Shown here in pieces: positions 34,306-47,600 of a stretch of 64,000 bases of DNA. Position 1 is the stretch's first letter. Each line of letters opens with the position of its first letter. The DNA lies in the NCBI GenBank assembly GCA_019915015.1, contig JAHBBC010000001.1, positions 3,968,001-4,032,000 on the forward strand, read 5' to 3'. The DNA is from Auriscalpium vulgare. Lineage: Eukaryota > Basidiomycota > Agaricomycetes > Russulales > Auriscalpiaceae. Both the position numbers and the translations under genes were made by a program. The notes under the pieces were generated by a model. It worked only from the letters and a program-made list of their open reading frames with translations. It was not told the DNA's origin and did no database searches.

Positions 34306-36545
34306 ATGACCGCTTCGATCGAGAAAGACGAGGGTCGGGAGTCCATCCAGGAGAAGGCCGTGGACCATATCGAAGAGCCCGTCAGCACCGTGCCATCTAT
34401 CGAGGCTGCCCGTATCTGGCGCAAGCTAGACATGCAGCTCTTGCCATTCGTATCGCTGCTCTACCTACTTTCATTCCTGTAAGTCCCCTTCTATACCCTC
34501 GCATCATCACGCTCAGAGTGCTGAGACTGCGAATTTACCTCCAGCGATCGGAGCAACATCGGTATGTTTACGGCAGCGTCGCGCCCAGGGTATGCACTAA
34601 ACCCTTCCCCAGGCAATGCGAGAATCGCAGGGATGTCAGTCGACCTCAATCTGATCCACCTCCGGTATAACACGGCTGCCGCTGTATTCTTCGTGCGTTG
34701 TCTATTTCCCTTGGCCCAACCTTCTCTGATATCGATATGCCCACCATGCACAGATTCCTTACTGCTTTGCGGAGGTGCCATCGTAAGAATAACTCGTCGT
34801 GCGCACGAGAGGCTGCGCCTAACATCTTACCGCAGAAACATCCTGCTGAAGCTGTTCCGACCGTCGATATGGAGTGAGTCTCACTCGTGCCGAACTTACC
34901 TCACAACTCATAACCCACTTACCTGGCAGTTCCGGCAATCATGGTTGCCTGGGGTATTGTCATGACTTTGATGTGTCGCGTCAACAGCTTCGAAGGCCTG
35001 ATTGTGTGCGTGTCTCCCGAGACCTCATGATGCCTGTGTCTCTCAAACATCTACAGCGCCCGCGTGTTCCTGGGTCTTGCTGAGGCTGGCTTGTTCCCCG
35101 GCGTGACATACTACATCTCACTCTGGTATCCACGCCACATGCAAGCGAAGCGCGTCGCAATATTCTTCTCCGCCGCAACCGTGGCGGGTGCGTTCGGTGG
35201 TATCTTGGCATATGGTATCGAGCACTTAGAAGGGTAAGATCCCGGGTGTTCGCGACGTTGCAGCTGCTGAACTTGGCTCCAGAAAAGGCGGACTCCACGG
35301 TTGGCAATGGATCGTAAGTCTAGCCGCGTTCTCCGCGTCAGAGCGCTACTAACCTACAACCCACAGTTCCTGATCGAAGGCCTCGGTAAATGGTTCTCGA
35401 CTACAGCATGAGATCTGAGCTAACCTCTCGGCAGTCACTGTTGTCATTGCGGTCCTGGCGTTTTTCTTTATGCACGATGTGGGCAACACTACTGCATCAC
35501 TGACTATTAGAGGCTGACGCATGCCACAGTACCCAGAAACTGCCACCTTCCTCACCGAGCGTGAGCGCGAATTTGTGGTAAACGCGCTGCGCAAATCATC
35601 TGGTCACCAATCGACGCACTTTGAGTGGCGCTTCGTCTGGCAGGCCCTGGCGGACTGGAAGTCCTGGATGCAGGTCGTCACCTACATGGGGTGCGCACGC
35701 CGTATTTACCCCGCGCCACGATAGCGACTCACCTCTACCTATCAGCATTCTCATCCCCGTGTACGCCGTCGCGCTCTTCACGCCTAGCATCATCAAGGCG
35801 CTCGGCTACACCTCTGCGCGCGCACAGCTGCTCTCCATCCCGCCGTTCGTCTCCGGGTGCATCTGCACCATCGTCGTCGGCATCGCGTCCGACAAGATGC
35901 AGCGGCGCGGCGTCTTCGTCATCCTCGGGGCGGCGGTCGGAATGATCGGCTACATCGTGGCGTACACAACCAGCGCCCCGGGGCCGGGGTACGCTGCCGC
36001 CGTCATTGCGGCGACGGGCGTGTACCCGACCGTCGCGGTCATCCTCGCGTGGTCGGGCGGCAATGCGGGAGGGGACATGAAGCGCGGCGTCGTGATTGCC
36101 ATGGTCATCGGCATTGGTAACCTTGGAGGGTGAGCATTTCACGAGGCGCGTTCGGCCGTGGTGTGATGCTAATAGTAACGGGCTGTACTCCAGCATCTGC
36201 TCCTCTTACATCTACTTTGACGGCCCGCGCTATCACCAAGGCCACGGCACCATCATCGGATGGCTGGGACTTACGTGCGTGTTCCTTCACGTTCTAGTGA
36301 TTTCACGCCCAAGCCATATCTGACCGACTTGCGCAGCATCATCCTGACGTCCATCTTGATGTGGAAGTACGACCGCCTCAACAAAGAGAAGGAGGAGCTC
36401 TGTGTGCGCGAGGGTATCACGGAGGACATGAAGCATCAGTACGCCGACATGGGCGACAAGAGCCCGCTCTTCCGGTAAGCCTGCCCTGTCTGCTCTCCAA
36501 TGATTCGGACTCACCTCCTCCATTCCGCCTAGATACGTCATTTGA
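34306..36545 (+). CDS. MFS transporter, Dal5/Tna1 (anion:cation symporter) type
   Basis: Fifteen exons: 34306..34478, 34545..34561, 34613..34692, 34754..34782, 34836..34873, 34930..35005, 35057..35233, 35283..35313, 35367..35385, 35435..35478, 35530..35690, 35746..36129, 36194..36274, 36337..36474, 36533..36545; 486 aa. Family marks: KLDMQLLPFVSLLYLLSFLD directly followed by RSNIGNARIAG, FRPSIWIPAIMVAWGIVM, VFLGLAEAGLFPGVTYYISL, and GWQWIFLIEG. About twelve membrane helices can be drawn. Relatives import vitamins or organic anions such as nicotinate, allantoate or pantothenate at the plasma membrane; substrate cannot be told from sequence. Exon 2 is 17 nt and the last exon only 13 nt (codes YVI-stop). 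An in-frame ATG at 34249 exists, but 34306 gives the usual short acidic N-terminus. Confidence 0.93.
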
Positions 36546-36990
36546 TGGTGCCACATACGTCCCACGCCCTTTTATATTTAACGCTCTTTACGATGTAGCG
36601 TACCCGCGCGAATGTGATGTAAACTAGTAACGAAGTGTACAAATGTCTCTTGGGATCGTCAACCGAAGGATCTCAGGGTGTCCCCTCACAAACGGGACTG
36701 AGACTTGGATTAGCAGAGGAAGCTTGAAAGTCTATTTGCTATATGTCGGCCGGGGCACCCTCCGACTCGGAAAACCAACGCGCTACGGCTCTCTGTTCTG
36801 TTGTGACCGTCAGAGACACAATATAAATAAGGGCTATCGATACAGAAGGTAAAATCGGGGAGCGGTAATGCTACAATATCGAACAAGAGACAACAAGACG
36901 GATATAAATAAGCATGGGGTATCGAGAAGACAATATGGGCAGAGAAGAGGATATCGGCGAAGAGTCTATGAGCGGCATCCAAAAGGGCTC
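36546..36990. other. Convergent intergenic region, no gene seen
   Basis: 445 bp between the 3' ends of the transporter and zinc-finger genes. It is expected to contain both 3' UTRs and poly(A) sites; no supported coding frame. Confidence 0.5.
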
Positions 36991-38346
36991 TCATCGCCTC
37001 GTAGTCGCGCACCCCTTTACGTTCACGCGATGGCGCTTCAGCGCGTCCTCGCGCGTGAAGTTCTTCCCGCAGCGGTCGCACGGGAACGCGGGGGCGCGAT
37101 GCGCGAGACTCTGCAAGTGGCGCCGCAGGTCCCCGGACGTTTTGCACACCTGCGTGCAGCCCGCCTCCGGGCAGCGGAACTTCCCCGCGTGGTCGGCGGA
37201 CGGCGACGCGGACGAGGCGCGCGAGGCCGGCGTGCTCGCGCGGGAGGGCGTGTATGCGAGGGCGGCGGCGAAGTCTTCGGAAGCGGAGGGAGAGGGCATC
37301 GCGCTCGCGCGCGACTTCTTGCCCCGACCGTGCGCAGAGCGTTGCGCCATCTTGCGCTTGCGGCCGCGGGAGGCCGCGCGGTCCTCGTACTCGCTGTCGT
37401 CGGACTCGCTTGAGGGAGAGCATGAGCGCGCGTAGTAGTTTGTTGTGACGGACTGCGGCAGATGATGGAGAAGGTCGGTAGTGGGCGAGGGCGTGTGGAG
37501 CCGTGAGTCGGCCGTCGAAGAGGATTCGGAGAATGCCGGCGACTGCACGGGGCGAGGGGTAGGGAGACGGCGGGGAAGGGGTGCAAGCACTCGATTCATG
37601 AGCGGAATGCTGGCCGTCGCATCATCCGACTCGCAGTCAGAGTCAGAGTCGGATGAGGACGAGGAGTCTGAGTTATGCGCCGACGAGGGATCTGCGTTGG
37701 CGGAGTGGCGCGGTCCAAGCACGTCCTTGTCCAGCCAACCACTGCCCGGGATGTCCCATTTCTCGGAGTTGGAAGCAATCGACGCCCTGCGCTCCGCCTC
37801 CACACCAGCATTCCAAGCGAACAGATCCGGGAGGATTGGGAGCGTGTTGACCTTCCAGGGCTCCACACCGACTGCGTCCCGGCGCGCAGCATATGAAGTA
37901 CGAGAGGCGGTCGGCATGTCTGGGTCGAAAAACGGATGTGGGTTTTCCCATGCAGTGAGGAGTGTCGCGGGGAGAACCACAGCATCCTGGGCGGGGACGT
38001 CGCTTGGCTGCGGGATCTTCATGTCTGCCCACGTAGACGGTGCCAGCAAAGGCGTCTGATAACCAGATAAGTAATGGGTGCAAAGACAAGCTGAACCACG
38101 ACGTACCGACTGAGGGAGCAGATAATCAGGTATATCGCCTCGGAAGGCATCCATGCTGAAGTAGTTCTCGATGACGTCTAACTGGGATGCATCTTCGGAG
38201 AACAGTAGTGAGTCTTTGGGCTCGCCAAAGTGGACGCTGAAGCTGTTCCTATCGGCGAAGAGCATATGGATGGTTTCGAGGAGTGAGTTGTCGGGAGAGT
38301 GTGCGCCGCAAGCCTGCTGTCGGAGGAGACCCAAGGAACGAAGCAA
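36991..38346 (-). CDS. Zinc-finger transcription factor with C-terminal finger pair
   Basis: Two exons (38107..38346, 36991..38055), 434 aa; the 51-bp intron (GTACGT donor) is in frame but removing it joins LPQS to TPLLAPSTWADMK without odd residues. The C-terminal 65 residues hold two fingers: a C-x4-C-x12-H-x5-H finger (RCPEAGCTQVCKTSGDLRRH) and a second with C-x2-C-x12-H-x5-C spacing (CDRCGKNFTREDALKRH). Ahead of them is a Ser/Pro/Asp-rich region with acidic patches suited to activation, and a basic stretch (RGRKRKMAQRSAHGRGKKSR) that may be a nuclear signal. Single C-terminal finger pairs of this sort are common in Agaricomycete regulators. Target unknown. Confidence 0.88.
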   Translation of the reverse strand: MLRSLGLLRQQACGAHSPDNSLLETIHMLFADRNSFSVHFGEPKDSLLFSEDASQLDVIENYFSMDAFRGDIPDYLLPQSVRRGSACLCTHYLSGYQTPLLAPSTWADMKIPQPSDVPAQDAVVLPATLLTAWENPHPFFDPDMPTASRTSYAARRDAVGVEPWKVNTLPILPDLFAWNAGVEAERRASIASNSEKWDIPGSGWLDKDVLGPRHSANADPSSAHNSDSSSSSDSDSDCESDDATASIPLMNRVLAPLPRRLPTPRPVQSPAFSESSSTADSRLHTPSPTTDLLHHLPQSVTTNYYARSCSPSSESDDSEYEDRAASRGRKRKMAQRSAHGRGKKSRASAMPSPSASEDFAAALAYTPSRASTPASRASSASPSADHAGKFRCPEAGCTQVCKTSGDLRRHLQSLAHRAPAFPCDRCGKNFTREDALKRHRVNVKGCATTRR

Positions 38347-39101
38347 GCCCGTTACACAGGCCCGCCATCTTTAAAGCACTACACAGCACTCAAAGCGTAA
38401 AGGAAACAAAGTGGCGAGCCATGCAAAAAGGTGCCTTGAGGCCTTTGTGGCTTTGACACGAGGGGACAAGACAAAGGAACGCCCGGGCCGTGCCGGATCA
38501 TACTGGCGCGGCCGCACGCCTCGTTGCTTCAACCTTCACATCGCTTTGTTCTAGCAGACTGCGTGGCGATGGACGCTATACGGGGCTAGGCTGGCAGCTC
38601 GACACCGTTGGCTATACACGAGGCGCCGAAGCAGCATCATCCGCCGCTGTTCTCATGAGGAGGTCTCGCTGCCAGTGGTTCAATTGTTACGTTGTCGACG
38701 AACCAGCAACGAAGGAGATGTGACGAGTGCGTAGGTGCTCCGATGTCGTGCTTTTGGTTACGCTATCGGCTTGTGTGGGTTGCTGGCCCTCATGAACGGC
38801 AGAGCATGCGAATTACGAACAATGCAAAGCACCCAGATCCATTACTGTTTCCAATTGAAAGGATAAACAACACGGTGCGTCGTAAGGGGTAAAATGAGCA
38901 GTGAATAAAACGTTCGCGAACCTCGTCTCTAACATCTAGGTATGTATGGGGCGGCGGGGAATCCAATCCGTCTACTCTACTCTAGCGTCTAGGTCTAGGT
39001 GTCTACCGTGGCCTGGTCATATCAGCTTGGTCAGAGAATTTAATTAGTGAGTTGCGAGCAAAGAGTGAATTAGAGCGCTGGGCTGGAGGAGGCAAGGATA
39101 A
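38347..39101. other. Intergenic region, no gene seen
   Basis: 755 bp between two minus-strand genes: promoter of the zinc-finger gene and 3' region of the peroxidase gene. No coding frame supported. Confidence 0.5.
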
Positions 39102-40858
39102 TTAAGCCTTCTGCTCGTCGAGCGTCTTGAAGAACCACGGCTCGGAGGAGACGAACTGCGCCGAGGGCACACCGAGTTCGAAGAGGCGCGCAACGACGGC
39201 GGAGAAGCTGCGCACATATGAAAGTTAGCGACGTCGTGCTGATGCGACAGCCAAGGCGTGGACGTACTCCTTGAAGAAGAGCTCCTCATCCGCGGCGTAC
39301 GCCTGCACCCACTTCTTGAAGGCCTTGTCCTGGACGAGCGCGTAGTCGGTCCTGCACCACCTCGGAGGTCAATGATGAGAAACGAGGATGTCTGCGAACA
39401 GGACGCACGGGAGCATCATGAGCGTGCCGGTCTTCTTGTCGGAGAGCTGCTTGGGGCCGGACCACTTCTTCCAGACCCACCTAGAACAACAGCCGTCAGT
39501 ACACAATTTCGGCGCGTCATACGTGACAGCAAGCCAAAGCAAGATGGAGGCGAAGCAAAGATGTCTGGACAGCGATACAGGGAAATGACACGCACTTCTC
39601 ACTCAGCAGCAGCTTGAAGAAGTCGTTGGACAGCGTCGTGGGCGAGAACGTCCAGGGCCCGTCAAAGCCGGAGCTGCAGCGCGCATGTGAGTACCGCGCG
39701 TGTCTTCCATGCAGCGCACACGACGTACCGGTCAGGGTGCGCACGGCCGAGCGCGTGCGCGCCGGACAGCGCAACAATCTCCTGGTCATTGAAGCTGCAG
39801 GGCTGGGTCAGCGTGGCGCGCCGGAGGTGCGTGCGGGAGGCGCGTACCCCATGCGGTAGAAGATCTATGCGAGGCACCGCGGTGAGCCAGAGAGTGAGCG
39901 GGAGAGGGTGGCGCTTACATCGCGGAGGTGGTTTTGGCCCTGCGAGGCGTCCGGCAGGCGGCCGTCAGGCGTCACCTGCTCGAATGTGCCGTCGATACGG
40001 CCAGCGCGCCAGGGAACCTTGGGCCCAGCCATTTCCTGCAAATGCGAGTCAGGCCCGGATGATCCGGGGGGACCGGAGGCGGACGAGGCATACCTGGATC
40101 GCAGCGACACCGCCGATGGTCCACAGGTCGCCGTACGTGATCCAGGGGAACTCCTTCTTGATCTCCTCCATGATGCCGCGCGCGACGTGCAGGCCCGCGT
40201 TCGCACCGTGGAGGGACTCGGGCGCGAAACGCATGGTTGCGTAGTTGCTGTTATACGGGAGCGCGCACGGAATATGTCAGAACTTTGCCTGGGAGATTGG
40301 GGCGTGATGGGGACGCACCTGCCTCCGGTGCCCGTGTTCTTGTCGTACGTGCCGGAGCTGTGCCAGGCGAGACGAATGAGGACGGGGCCATACGAGCCGT
40401 CTGGAGCGGGTTCAGCCGACGCGCCGCGCACGCACAAGTAGTGCTCACCGTCGTACGAGCCCGACTCGTCAGAGTTGAGCACATCGGCAACCTTGTTGTA
40501 CACCTAGGGTCGCACGACGCGTCAGCGCTGGATATCCTGGGAACGACGCGGCTCGCACCTTTTGATAGTCCTCCTGTGACGGGACGAACTTCGTGGCGGA
40601 CTTTACAATCTGCGCACCGGACTTGGCGGTCGTGCCGAGGGTGTCAGAGCTAAGGAGATAGTAGGCTGTACCACCAGCCACTCCGGCACCGAAAGCCGCG
40701 AACAAGGCAAAGTTGGACTTTTTGGGCTCGGGTGGGGGCGGGGGGGCCTCCGTCGAGAACTTGCGATAGGACGTGCGGAGCGAGGCCCTGGCGACGCGCG
40801 CCGAGGCAAACGCAGAGCGACGAGCAGGAGCCCTGAGCGAGGCAGCGACGGAGTGCAT
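39102..40858 (-). CDS. CCP1: Mitochondrial cytochrome c peroxidase
   Basis: Eleven exons: 40559..40858, 40449..40503, 40319..40400, 40094..40247, 39919..40035, 39848..39864, 39729..39794, 39596..39673, 39409..39480, 39268..39351, 39102..39207; 376 aa. It reduces H2O2 with electrons from cytochrome c in the intermembrane space. A basic targeting sequence (about 1-40) is followed by a single hydrophobic anchor ([20 protein letters not shown]). Distal site Arg128, Trp131 and His132 ([13 protein letters not shown]), proximal His255 ([12 protein letters not shown]), radical-site Trp271 ([10 protein letters not shown]) and Asp316 (MLPTDYAL) are all present with spacing of 16 and 45 residues, close to yeast CCP1. 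The Trp at the radical site favours cytochrome c peroxidase over ascorbate-type relatives. The first ATG in frame is at 40858 in a CACCATG context. Confidence 0.96.
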
Positions 40859-43800
40859 GGTGATGGTTGAGAGCAAGAGGGAAGCGCGTTGGGCTCGGAC
40901 GGCAGGCGAGATAAAAAAGAGCCGGGAGGATTGGCGGTCTGGGTTGGCTCAGGTAAGCGAGCGGCAGATAGTGTGGAATCGGACTCTTCGGCCAATCGCG
41001 CGACGCAGATTACTCCGAGCGCGCCCTCTGTCCACGTCGTGCGTGTCCACCGTGCTCGCCGACGCGGACGACGCGGACGAGCGTCGAGAGCAACTTGTCA
41101 CCATCTCCGCGAAGTCCCAATGCCCGATCGTCAAAATAAGCTTTGGGCGTGCCCGATTGCCTAAAGCCAGCTAAAGCCGTGCGCACCTGACCGCCGACCA
41201 CATTCAAATTGCAAAGGTGTGTAACCTTCCTTGCCTTCGCCTCCCACACCGCCAGCTCGTCGCGGCGCCTTTTCACAGACTATATCCCACGAAAAACTCG
41301 TCTTTCCGCGTCACTGACAATGTCAGGACAGGACTTGCGAGATGGACGGAACCTCTTTGTGTTGGAGTCGGCCTCGGTCATAATGGTCAGCGCCAGCTCC
41401 GCGACACACCCAACGGCTGGCTCCCCACCTCCCTGTGGTTTACTGCTCTGAGACGTGTCTCGGACGCCAGCCCGACGCCCAGGTCCTGGCCATACCATGC
41501 GGGCGATCGTCCTCTTCATCGCCTTATTCATCCTCTGCGCATGACATGGACTTTTAGCACCATTCACAACCTCCCCAGCGCAATTTCCGGACGGCAGACA
41601 TGCCATGGAGACAGGTTTGTGATGGTGCAATATAGATCTCAGCCGTAGTGACCTTTATTAGCCTTTATTGCAGTACCGGCACCCTGAGTGCGATACGACG
41701 AGCACCGTGAGTGAGTATGCGTCTTCCACTCCGTGAAACCCCATGGTTGTCTCGTAAGCATCTTTTCCACCTCGGCGTAGAGGAATGAAGCAAGCCCGCT
41801 CAACTTCCGACCCCATAGGTCACCAGCGCCGGGGTCAGTTCGTCCGCCACGTCGATCCTCCTCTCGGCTTTAATCAGGTCCGCACACGAACCCTACCTCG
41901 AGCATCGCCAACCCCATCTTATGTGAGTTTGACTAGCATTCTATCTTTTAAAATGAGTGGATACAGACAAATATGTCAGCGAGTCGCCAACAGATGGACC
42001 CCATGTGTGCCCAGCGCAGGGGTCCGAGCTCCGGACTCAACCACTCGCGACCTCCTTCTTTCGGGCCACTTTCTAAATTTATGTGCACAACGCGCTTCAT
42101 GATCTGCATTTGAAGACTTTGTGACTCGCTCAGACGAAATGGACGTGCTCAGACCGAATTGGCGTGTGCAGCTTGTCCAACAGGCGCCGGGAGTCTACAT
42201 TGGATGAAAATGGAGCCGTGTGCGGGATTTTTGTCGTGCGCAGAGAATAAGTTCGTCAATTTTGTCAGGCAAGTGCAAAATATGTGCTCCCCCAGGAGTT
42301 TTGGTACCTCGCGGAGTTCGTCGTCCTGACCATTGACCCCATGGGTCGACCGCCGCGGGGTCAATGTACTCGAAATGGTCTGGTCAGTGACACTTCGCTC
42401 TTCGCTCAAATACCCCGATCAAAATATCATCGCATTCCAGCCTCCTCCATGATGCATGATGTCGGCTGCGAAGCGTAGTTTCGTCCTGGCGGCGATGTAT
42501 CATGTTTTGCTGGTGTGACAACATCACGTGCCCATATATCGGAGGCCAGCGCCGACGCGATTCAGACGTGTCGACTCCGCCCCCAACGCCTCGTTGTAAT
42601 TCAAGTTATTTGGTGCAGTGCCAGGCCCGCCATACAATCTGGCTTCAGCGCTGAGTCAGCTTTCCGTAGCTGCCGTCCATCGCGGCAACGCGCTGCACCG
42701 CCAACACACGCGACGCTCTATGTCCCCCGAACATTCAGAGTCCTGCTATACGACCGTCAAGCGCCGCCTGTCATGTATGTACACGGTGGCCGATATTATT
42801 AATTCAGACAAACGACGGTGCTAGTAAGCACTCTATATCCAATCCACTACCCTCAGCACCGCCTCATGTCCCCCGTGACTGGCAGCTACTCGCGTGCCCT
42901 ACGCCAACGAAGCCCCTCAAAGATGCTTAGTGTGGCGACCATCGACCACCCTGGTGCAACTATGCGCCTTCCGCACATCCGCCTGAGCCCTGCAACATAC
43001 GCCTGGCTTGCGATCTACCTGACTGACTCGCTGCGCAGCCGTACCCCTGCCACCGCTGTCGACTTACTCTTCTCCAACGTCTTCTCCGAAAATATTACCA
43101 TCGCTCTTCTGTCTCCGCAAATGCAAGTTGCAGGTTTATGCATATGGTTGACCCCGGGTGGCTCCAGCGCTCGAACTGATCCGGTGCCGGTCAGTGTCCC
43201 GTCAAGCTTCAAGTTCAATGCTTATTTCCTTCCAGGGATCATATGTTCTACTCTTGTACTCGAAACGCGCCCCAGGGGCCATAAACTTGCTCCGATGGAT
43301 CGAGGCTGGCCAGGACTGTAGAACGAGCCGTCGTTCAACTTCTAATCCCGGTGGCTGGAGAGGCGCAAATAGGTACAAATGCACGCATACAAGAGCACAG
43401 AAGCATTCAAGCAAGCCCTACCAGCGTCACGTGCGCGCACCGACGAGCACTCAGTTCAACAACGATTTGACCGGATTTGTTCGTCGTATCCGCCGCAGAA
43501 CCGTTATGGAGTGCGTCTAGACGAATGTTGCGCATTTTACTAGCTCTATAACGTCAATCGACTCGGTCGCACTTACGCCTCTGACCCCATAGGTCGACCC
43601 CGGGTGGCGTCGTGATGTCGGTGACGGGCGAGACTGTGTGCGGCGTGCCGCGTGGGTCGCTCGGCTTCGAGTGCCTCGACCTCGCCAGGACGCTGGACAG
43701 CTGTGGGTCGACCGCCGCGCTCGCTGAGTGGGTTGTGCTGATTGATTGTATTGTCTGCAGGTGGCGGCTGCATGTACCCTAGCCCAACCCTAGCCCGTTC

Positions 43801-44603
43801 TTGTTCCCCTCGGAGCAAGGGCCACAGGAGAGGACTGCTCGGTGCTCCTGAACGCGCTCGACGTGGGGTGCGTGGCTGGGGCCTTTGCGTCGTCCGGCGT
43901 TGCAAGGCGGGCTTCAGCGTATCGGCGGTAGGTGACGCATGCCAGGCGGACACTCTTCGTACAGCCCCGGTGAACCCTTACGCCACGTCCATGCTCATGG
44001 CTCGATGCAGTACTGTAAACTCATTTAATTTTATACCTTCGGACGCTGCACTCGCTCGACGCGTTCATATGTGGTGTTTGGGCTCCCACATCGTCTGGCG
44101 ACAAGTACTCACTGTGTTCAGGCCTCGAATACGTTCGGTCAACTTAGCAGCGTCAAATACGTCGACTATGAGTCGGGGCTCCGCAAACGGGGCTGAGTAC
44201 GTTCGAATCATTCCAATCGTGTTAGATGTTCAGAGTTGGAACAGGTGGCCTCGTCGGACTGCAGCTCAGGGACTGCAGCTCAGTGTCGAGTAGGTGTGCC
44301 CGGGCTTCCTTCGAGCTCGAGGGGCGTTCCAAGCACTTCCGAATCCTCCTCGTTGATCGAACCAAGATCGGCTTGTCGAGGCTGGCGCTACATGATTTAG
44401 GTTTGAAGTATGTTGTTGAAAGTTAAACTTATACGGCTACGACGCCGACGGATTTAAATTTGAGGAGAGCGATGAGTAGACTATTGAATGACACAGTATG
44501 CTAAGATATTTGTAGAGCAACAGAGCAACCATGTTCGCAAGGCTCATAGTACGAACATTTTCATTTGGCCACTATACAGCAATGGCACGACACGCACAGA
44601 TAA
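40859..44603. other. Long gene-poor region
   Basis: About 3.7 kb. No gene with splice or motif support. Open frames of note are 41217..41648 (+) and 42866..43321 (+); the second starts with ATG, has 151 codons and a hydrophobic centre, but no family. Short sequences recur: GACCCCATAGGTC at about 41811 and 43585, and GGGTCGACCGCCGCG at about 42344 and 43685. These look like remnants of old repeats. It is plausibly a decayed transposon region. Confidence 0.4.
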
Positions 44604-47600
44604 TTACAACCCCACCCAGCTGAAGGTCTCCCCCAGCTCAGTGGTCGCCGTCAGCCGGATGTCCCTCGACGACGCGCCGACCAGCACCTCGAACCTCCCT
44701 GCCTCCGCCACCCACGCCTTCCTCCTTTCATCGAAGAACCCAAGCGCCTCCCGATCCAGATCAACCCTCACCGTCTTGCTCTCGCCCGACTTCAGCGCGA
44801 CCTTCACGAACCCTTTCAGCTCCTTGGCGGGCCGTGGCAGCGCCGAGGACGGGTCGCCGATGTACACCTGTGCGGCCTCGCGCCCGTCGCGCTGCCCCGA
44901 GTTGGTGACGGTGAAAGAGACGGAGAACGTCCCGTCCGCGGCGATGGGCGTCGCGGAGAGGTCTGCGTATGTGAAGGTCGTGTAGGACAGGCCGAAGCCG
45001 AAGGGGAAGAGAGGTGTAATTGAGTTTTTCTCGTAGCCGCGATAGCCAACGTATATGCCCTGCGTCGCAAGTAATTAGATGCTCTCCCGTAGTAACTAGA
45101 AGGTGCTCACTTCGTTATAGAGGATCTTCCCGGGTGACTCGCCGTGATTCTTTTCATCGGCGGGACTGTCTTCGATGCGTTTCCTGCAGGCGTGTGGCGG
45201 TTCAGAACATATACGAGATGAAAGACCATCGTCGCTTACGGGAACGTGAGCGAGAGCTTGCCAGACGGGTCGACCTTCCCGAAAAGCACGTCTGCGAGCC
45301 CATTTCCAAGTTCATTGCCCCCGTAGAATGCCTGAAGGATCGTGATGAGAAATTCGTTCAACGTGCGGGCCAGTCAAGACGCATACCTGGACAAGAGTGT
45401 GCGCATCGTCGATCCAGGGCATCGCCACGGGCGAGCCGGACTGGTTCACGAGGACCGTCTTCGGGTTGGCCTTGAGCACAGCGGAGACAAGCTTGTCCGT
45501 CGTTCCTGGCAAGCTGGAACACCTTGTGAGTTTGAAGTGATCGGCGTACAAACTAGACAACTCTGACCTCAAATTCGGCCTATCAAACGACCGGGACTCG
45601 CCCTCCAACTCGTAATTCAGACCGACAACCAGAATCACGACTATGCGGCGCATAAGCACGCCTGTCTAGTGCGATCAACTGCGCATGAAGTCACATACCA
45701 TCTGCTTCCTGTGCGATCTTCACCGCATCCGCAATAGCCTGGCCCTCTTCGAGCACCCGTACGGCACCAAGCCGCAGGCCCCCACGAATCGGAATCGGGA
45801 GAGGCACGTCGCGGAGTGAGACATTGTTCAGGCGCACCTCTACGGGCACTGGTTTTCCCGCTTCAAGGCCCTTGACAACGGTGCGCAGGTCAGCCGAGCC
45901 GAGCCCGATGAATGATTCACCCTTGGACGGTATGCTCAGGTCGACGGCAAGCTCTCCGTTAATGAAAAGCCTGCCGCGGCCCGCGAGGGAGATGCCGAAT
46001 TCGTAGTCGCCGTCTTCGTCGGGGATGAATTCAGTGGCATACTAAGCAAACGCCGTCAGCAGAGAAGGTAGGGATGAGTTCGTGAAAAGTTCGTACGCGG
46101 ACCCAGCAGGTCGGGTCGACCTTGTCTGCAGGCTGAATACCGAAAGTCAGCGACAGGTGTGTGAGCTGAAAGCCACAACACTCACAATACCATCCACGAA
46201 GAAGCAATCGCTGCCTCTCGTCGGTGTGCTCCAGACCGCCGGCGCGCCACTCGTCAAGCTCTCCTCCCAGCGCTCCGTCGGTCGCGCGTTCCAAAACTCG
46301 ACCAAAGCGCCCTCGCTGCCACCGTACTTGATATACCCATCCAGCAGCGGAAGGTACTTGTGCGTCGATGCACCCACGGCATGAGCCACTTCCGCCGCGG
46401 CATCCTTCACTGCAGCACGGATTCCCTCGAGCGGACTCACGGTATACGTCTCCGACACACGCGCGGAGCCGCCACCCGATGTGAAGGACTGCTTTGCGTT
46501 CGGGCCAATGACCGCGATCTTTGCGATGGCAGTCGGGTCGAGGGGTAAAAGGGACTTGTCGTTCTTCAGGAGCACTGTCGCGTCGGCCGCGGCGCGGCGC
46601 AAGAGGGCGCGGAGCTCGGGTGTGTCCACGCCGACCTCTGGGCCGTCAAACGGAATGCCGGAGGCTTTCGCGTGCCCGACGAGGCCGAGAATCTGAGAAA
46701 CTGATGTGTTAGACGTGCCGTGACGACAGGTTGTCAACAGGGAGCCCACTTTGCGGACACGCTCGTCGATGTCTCCTGGAAGAAGCTTCCCCGAAATAAG
46801 AGCCCGATCGACGGCTTTTCCACGCATGATGGTCGGCCCGCTGGAAGCAAAGAAAATCAAACCAGGACCGTCGTCGGAAGTGCGCCGACTATTGCTTACG
46901 GCATTTCGAGGTCGAGACCAGCTTTGATACTCTCAGTCGTGCTGTACGTGCCTGTCCAGTCGCTCATGACCATGCCTTTGAATCCCCATTCCTACATGCA
47001 CCAATATTTAGCGCTGAAGCTGAACTTACAATCGGGCACCTAGTACATACCTTACGGAGGATGTCATCAAGGAGCCACGGATGCTCGGAGACATGCAGTC
47101 CATTTACTCGATTATAGCTGAATCAAGGTCATCACTATGCATGAGTAGGAAAGATGGAATACACTTACGAGGACATGACAACCCAAGGGTCGGAGTTCTT
47201 AATCGCAATCTGAAAAGGTTTCAGGTAGATCTCCCGTAGGGCCCTCTCTGAGACTTCGCCTGAAACAGGGACTGAGCGACAAGAACAGTACACGACAGCA
47301 TGGACGTACAGCTGACAGAGAATCTGAGCAAGGGATTAGGTTGGGGTATAACAGCTCAATTGTAGACAAAAGAACACACTTTTCGAACTCTTGGTCGTTG
47401 GCGACAAAGTGTTTAATCGTCGCTCCAACCCCACTGGACTGCAGGCCGTTGATGTAGGCTGCAGCAATTGTGCCAGTGAGATGTGGGTCTTCTGAGAACG
47501 CTTCAAAGTTACGACCGCCGAGCGGCGACCGCGGCGTGTTGATGGTAGGCCCAAGAAGTACATGGGCGCCTATGCAGCAATATGAGCCGCGCGCAATTGG

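Noticed and set aside
42866..43321. 151-codon ORF in the gene-poor region
   Set aside because: ATG start but no family, no promoter and average codon choice; not strong enough for a gene call.
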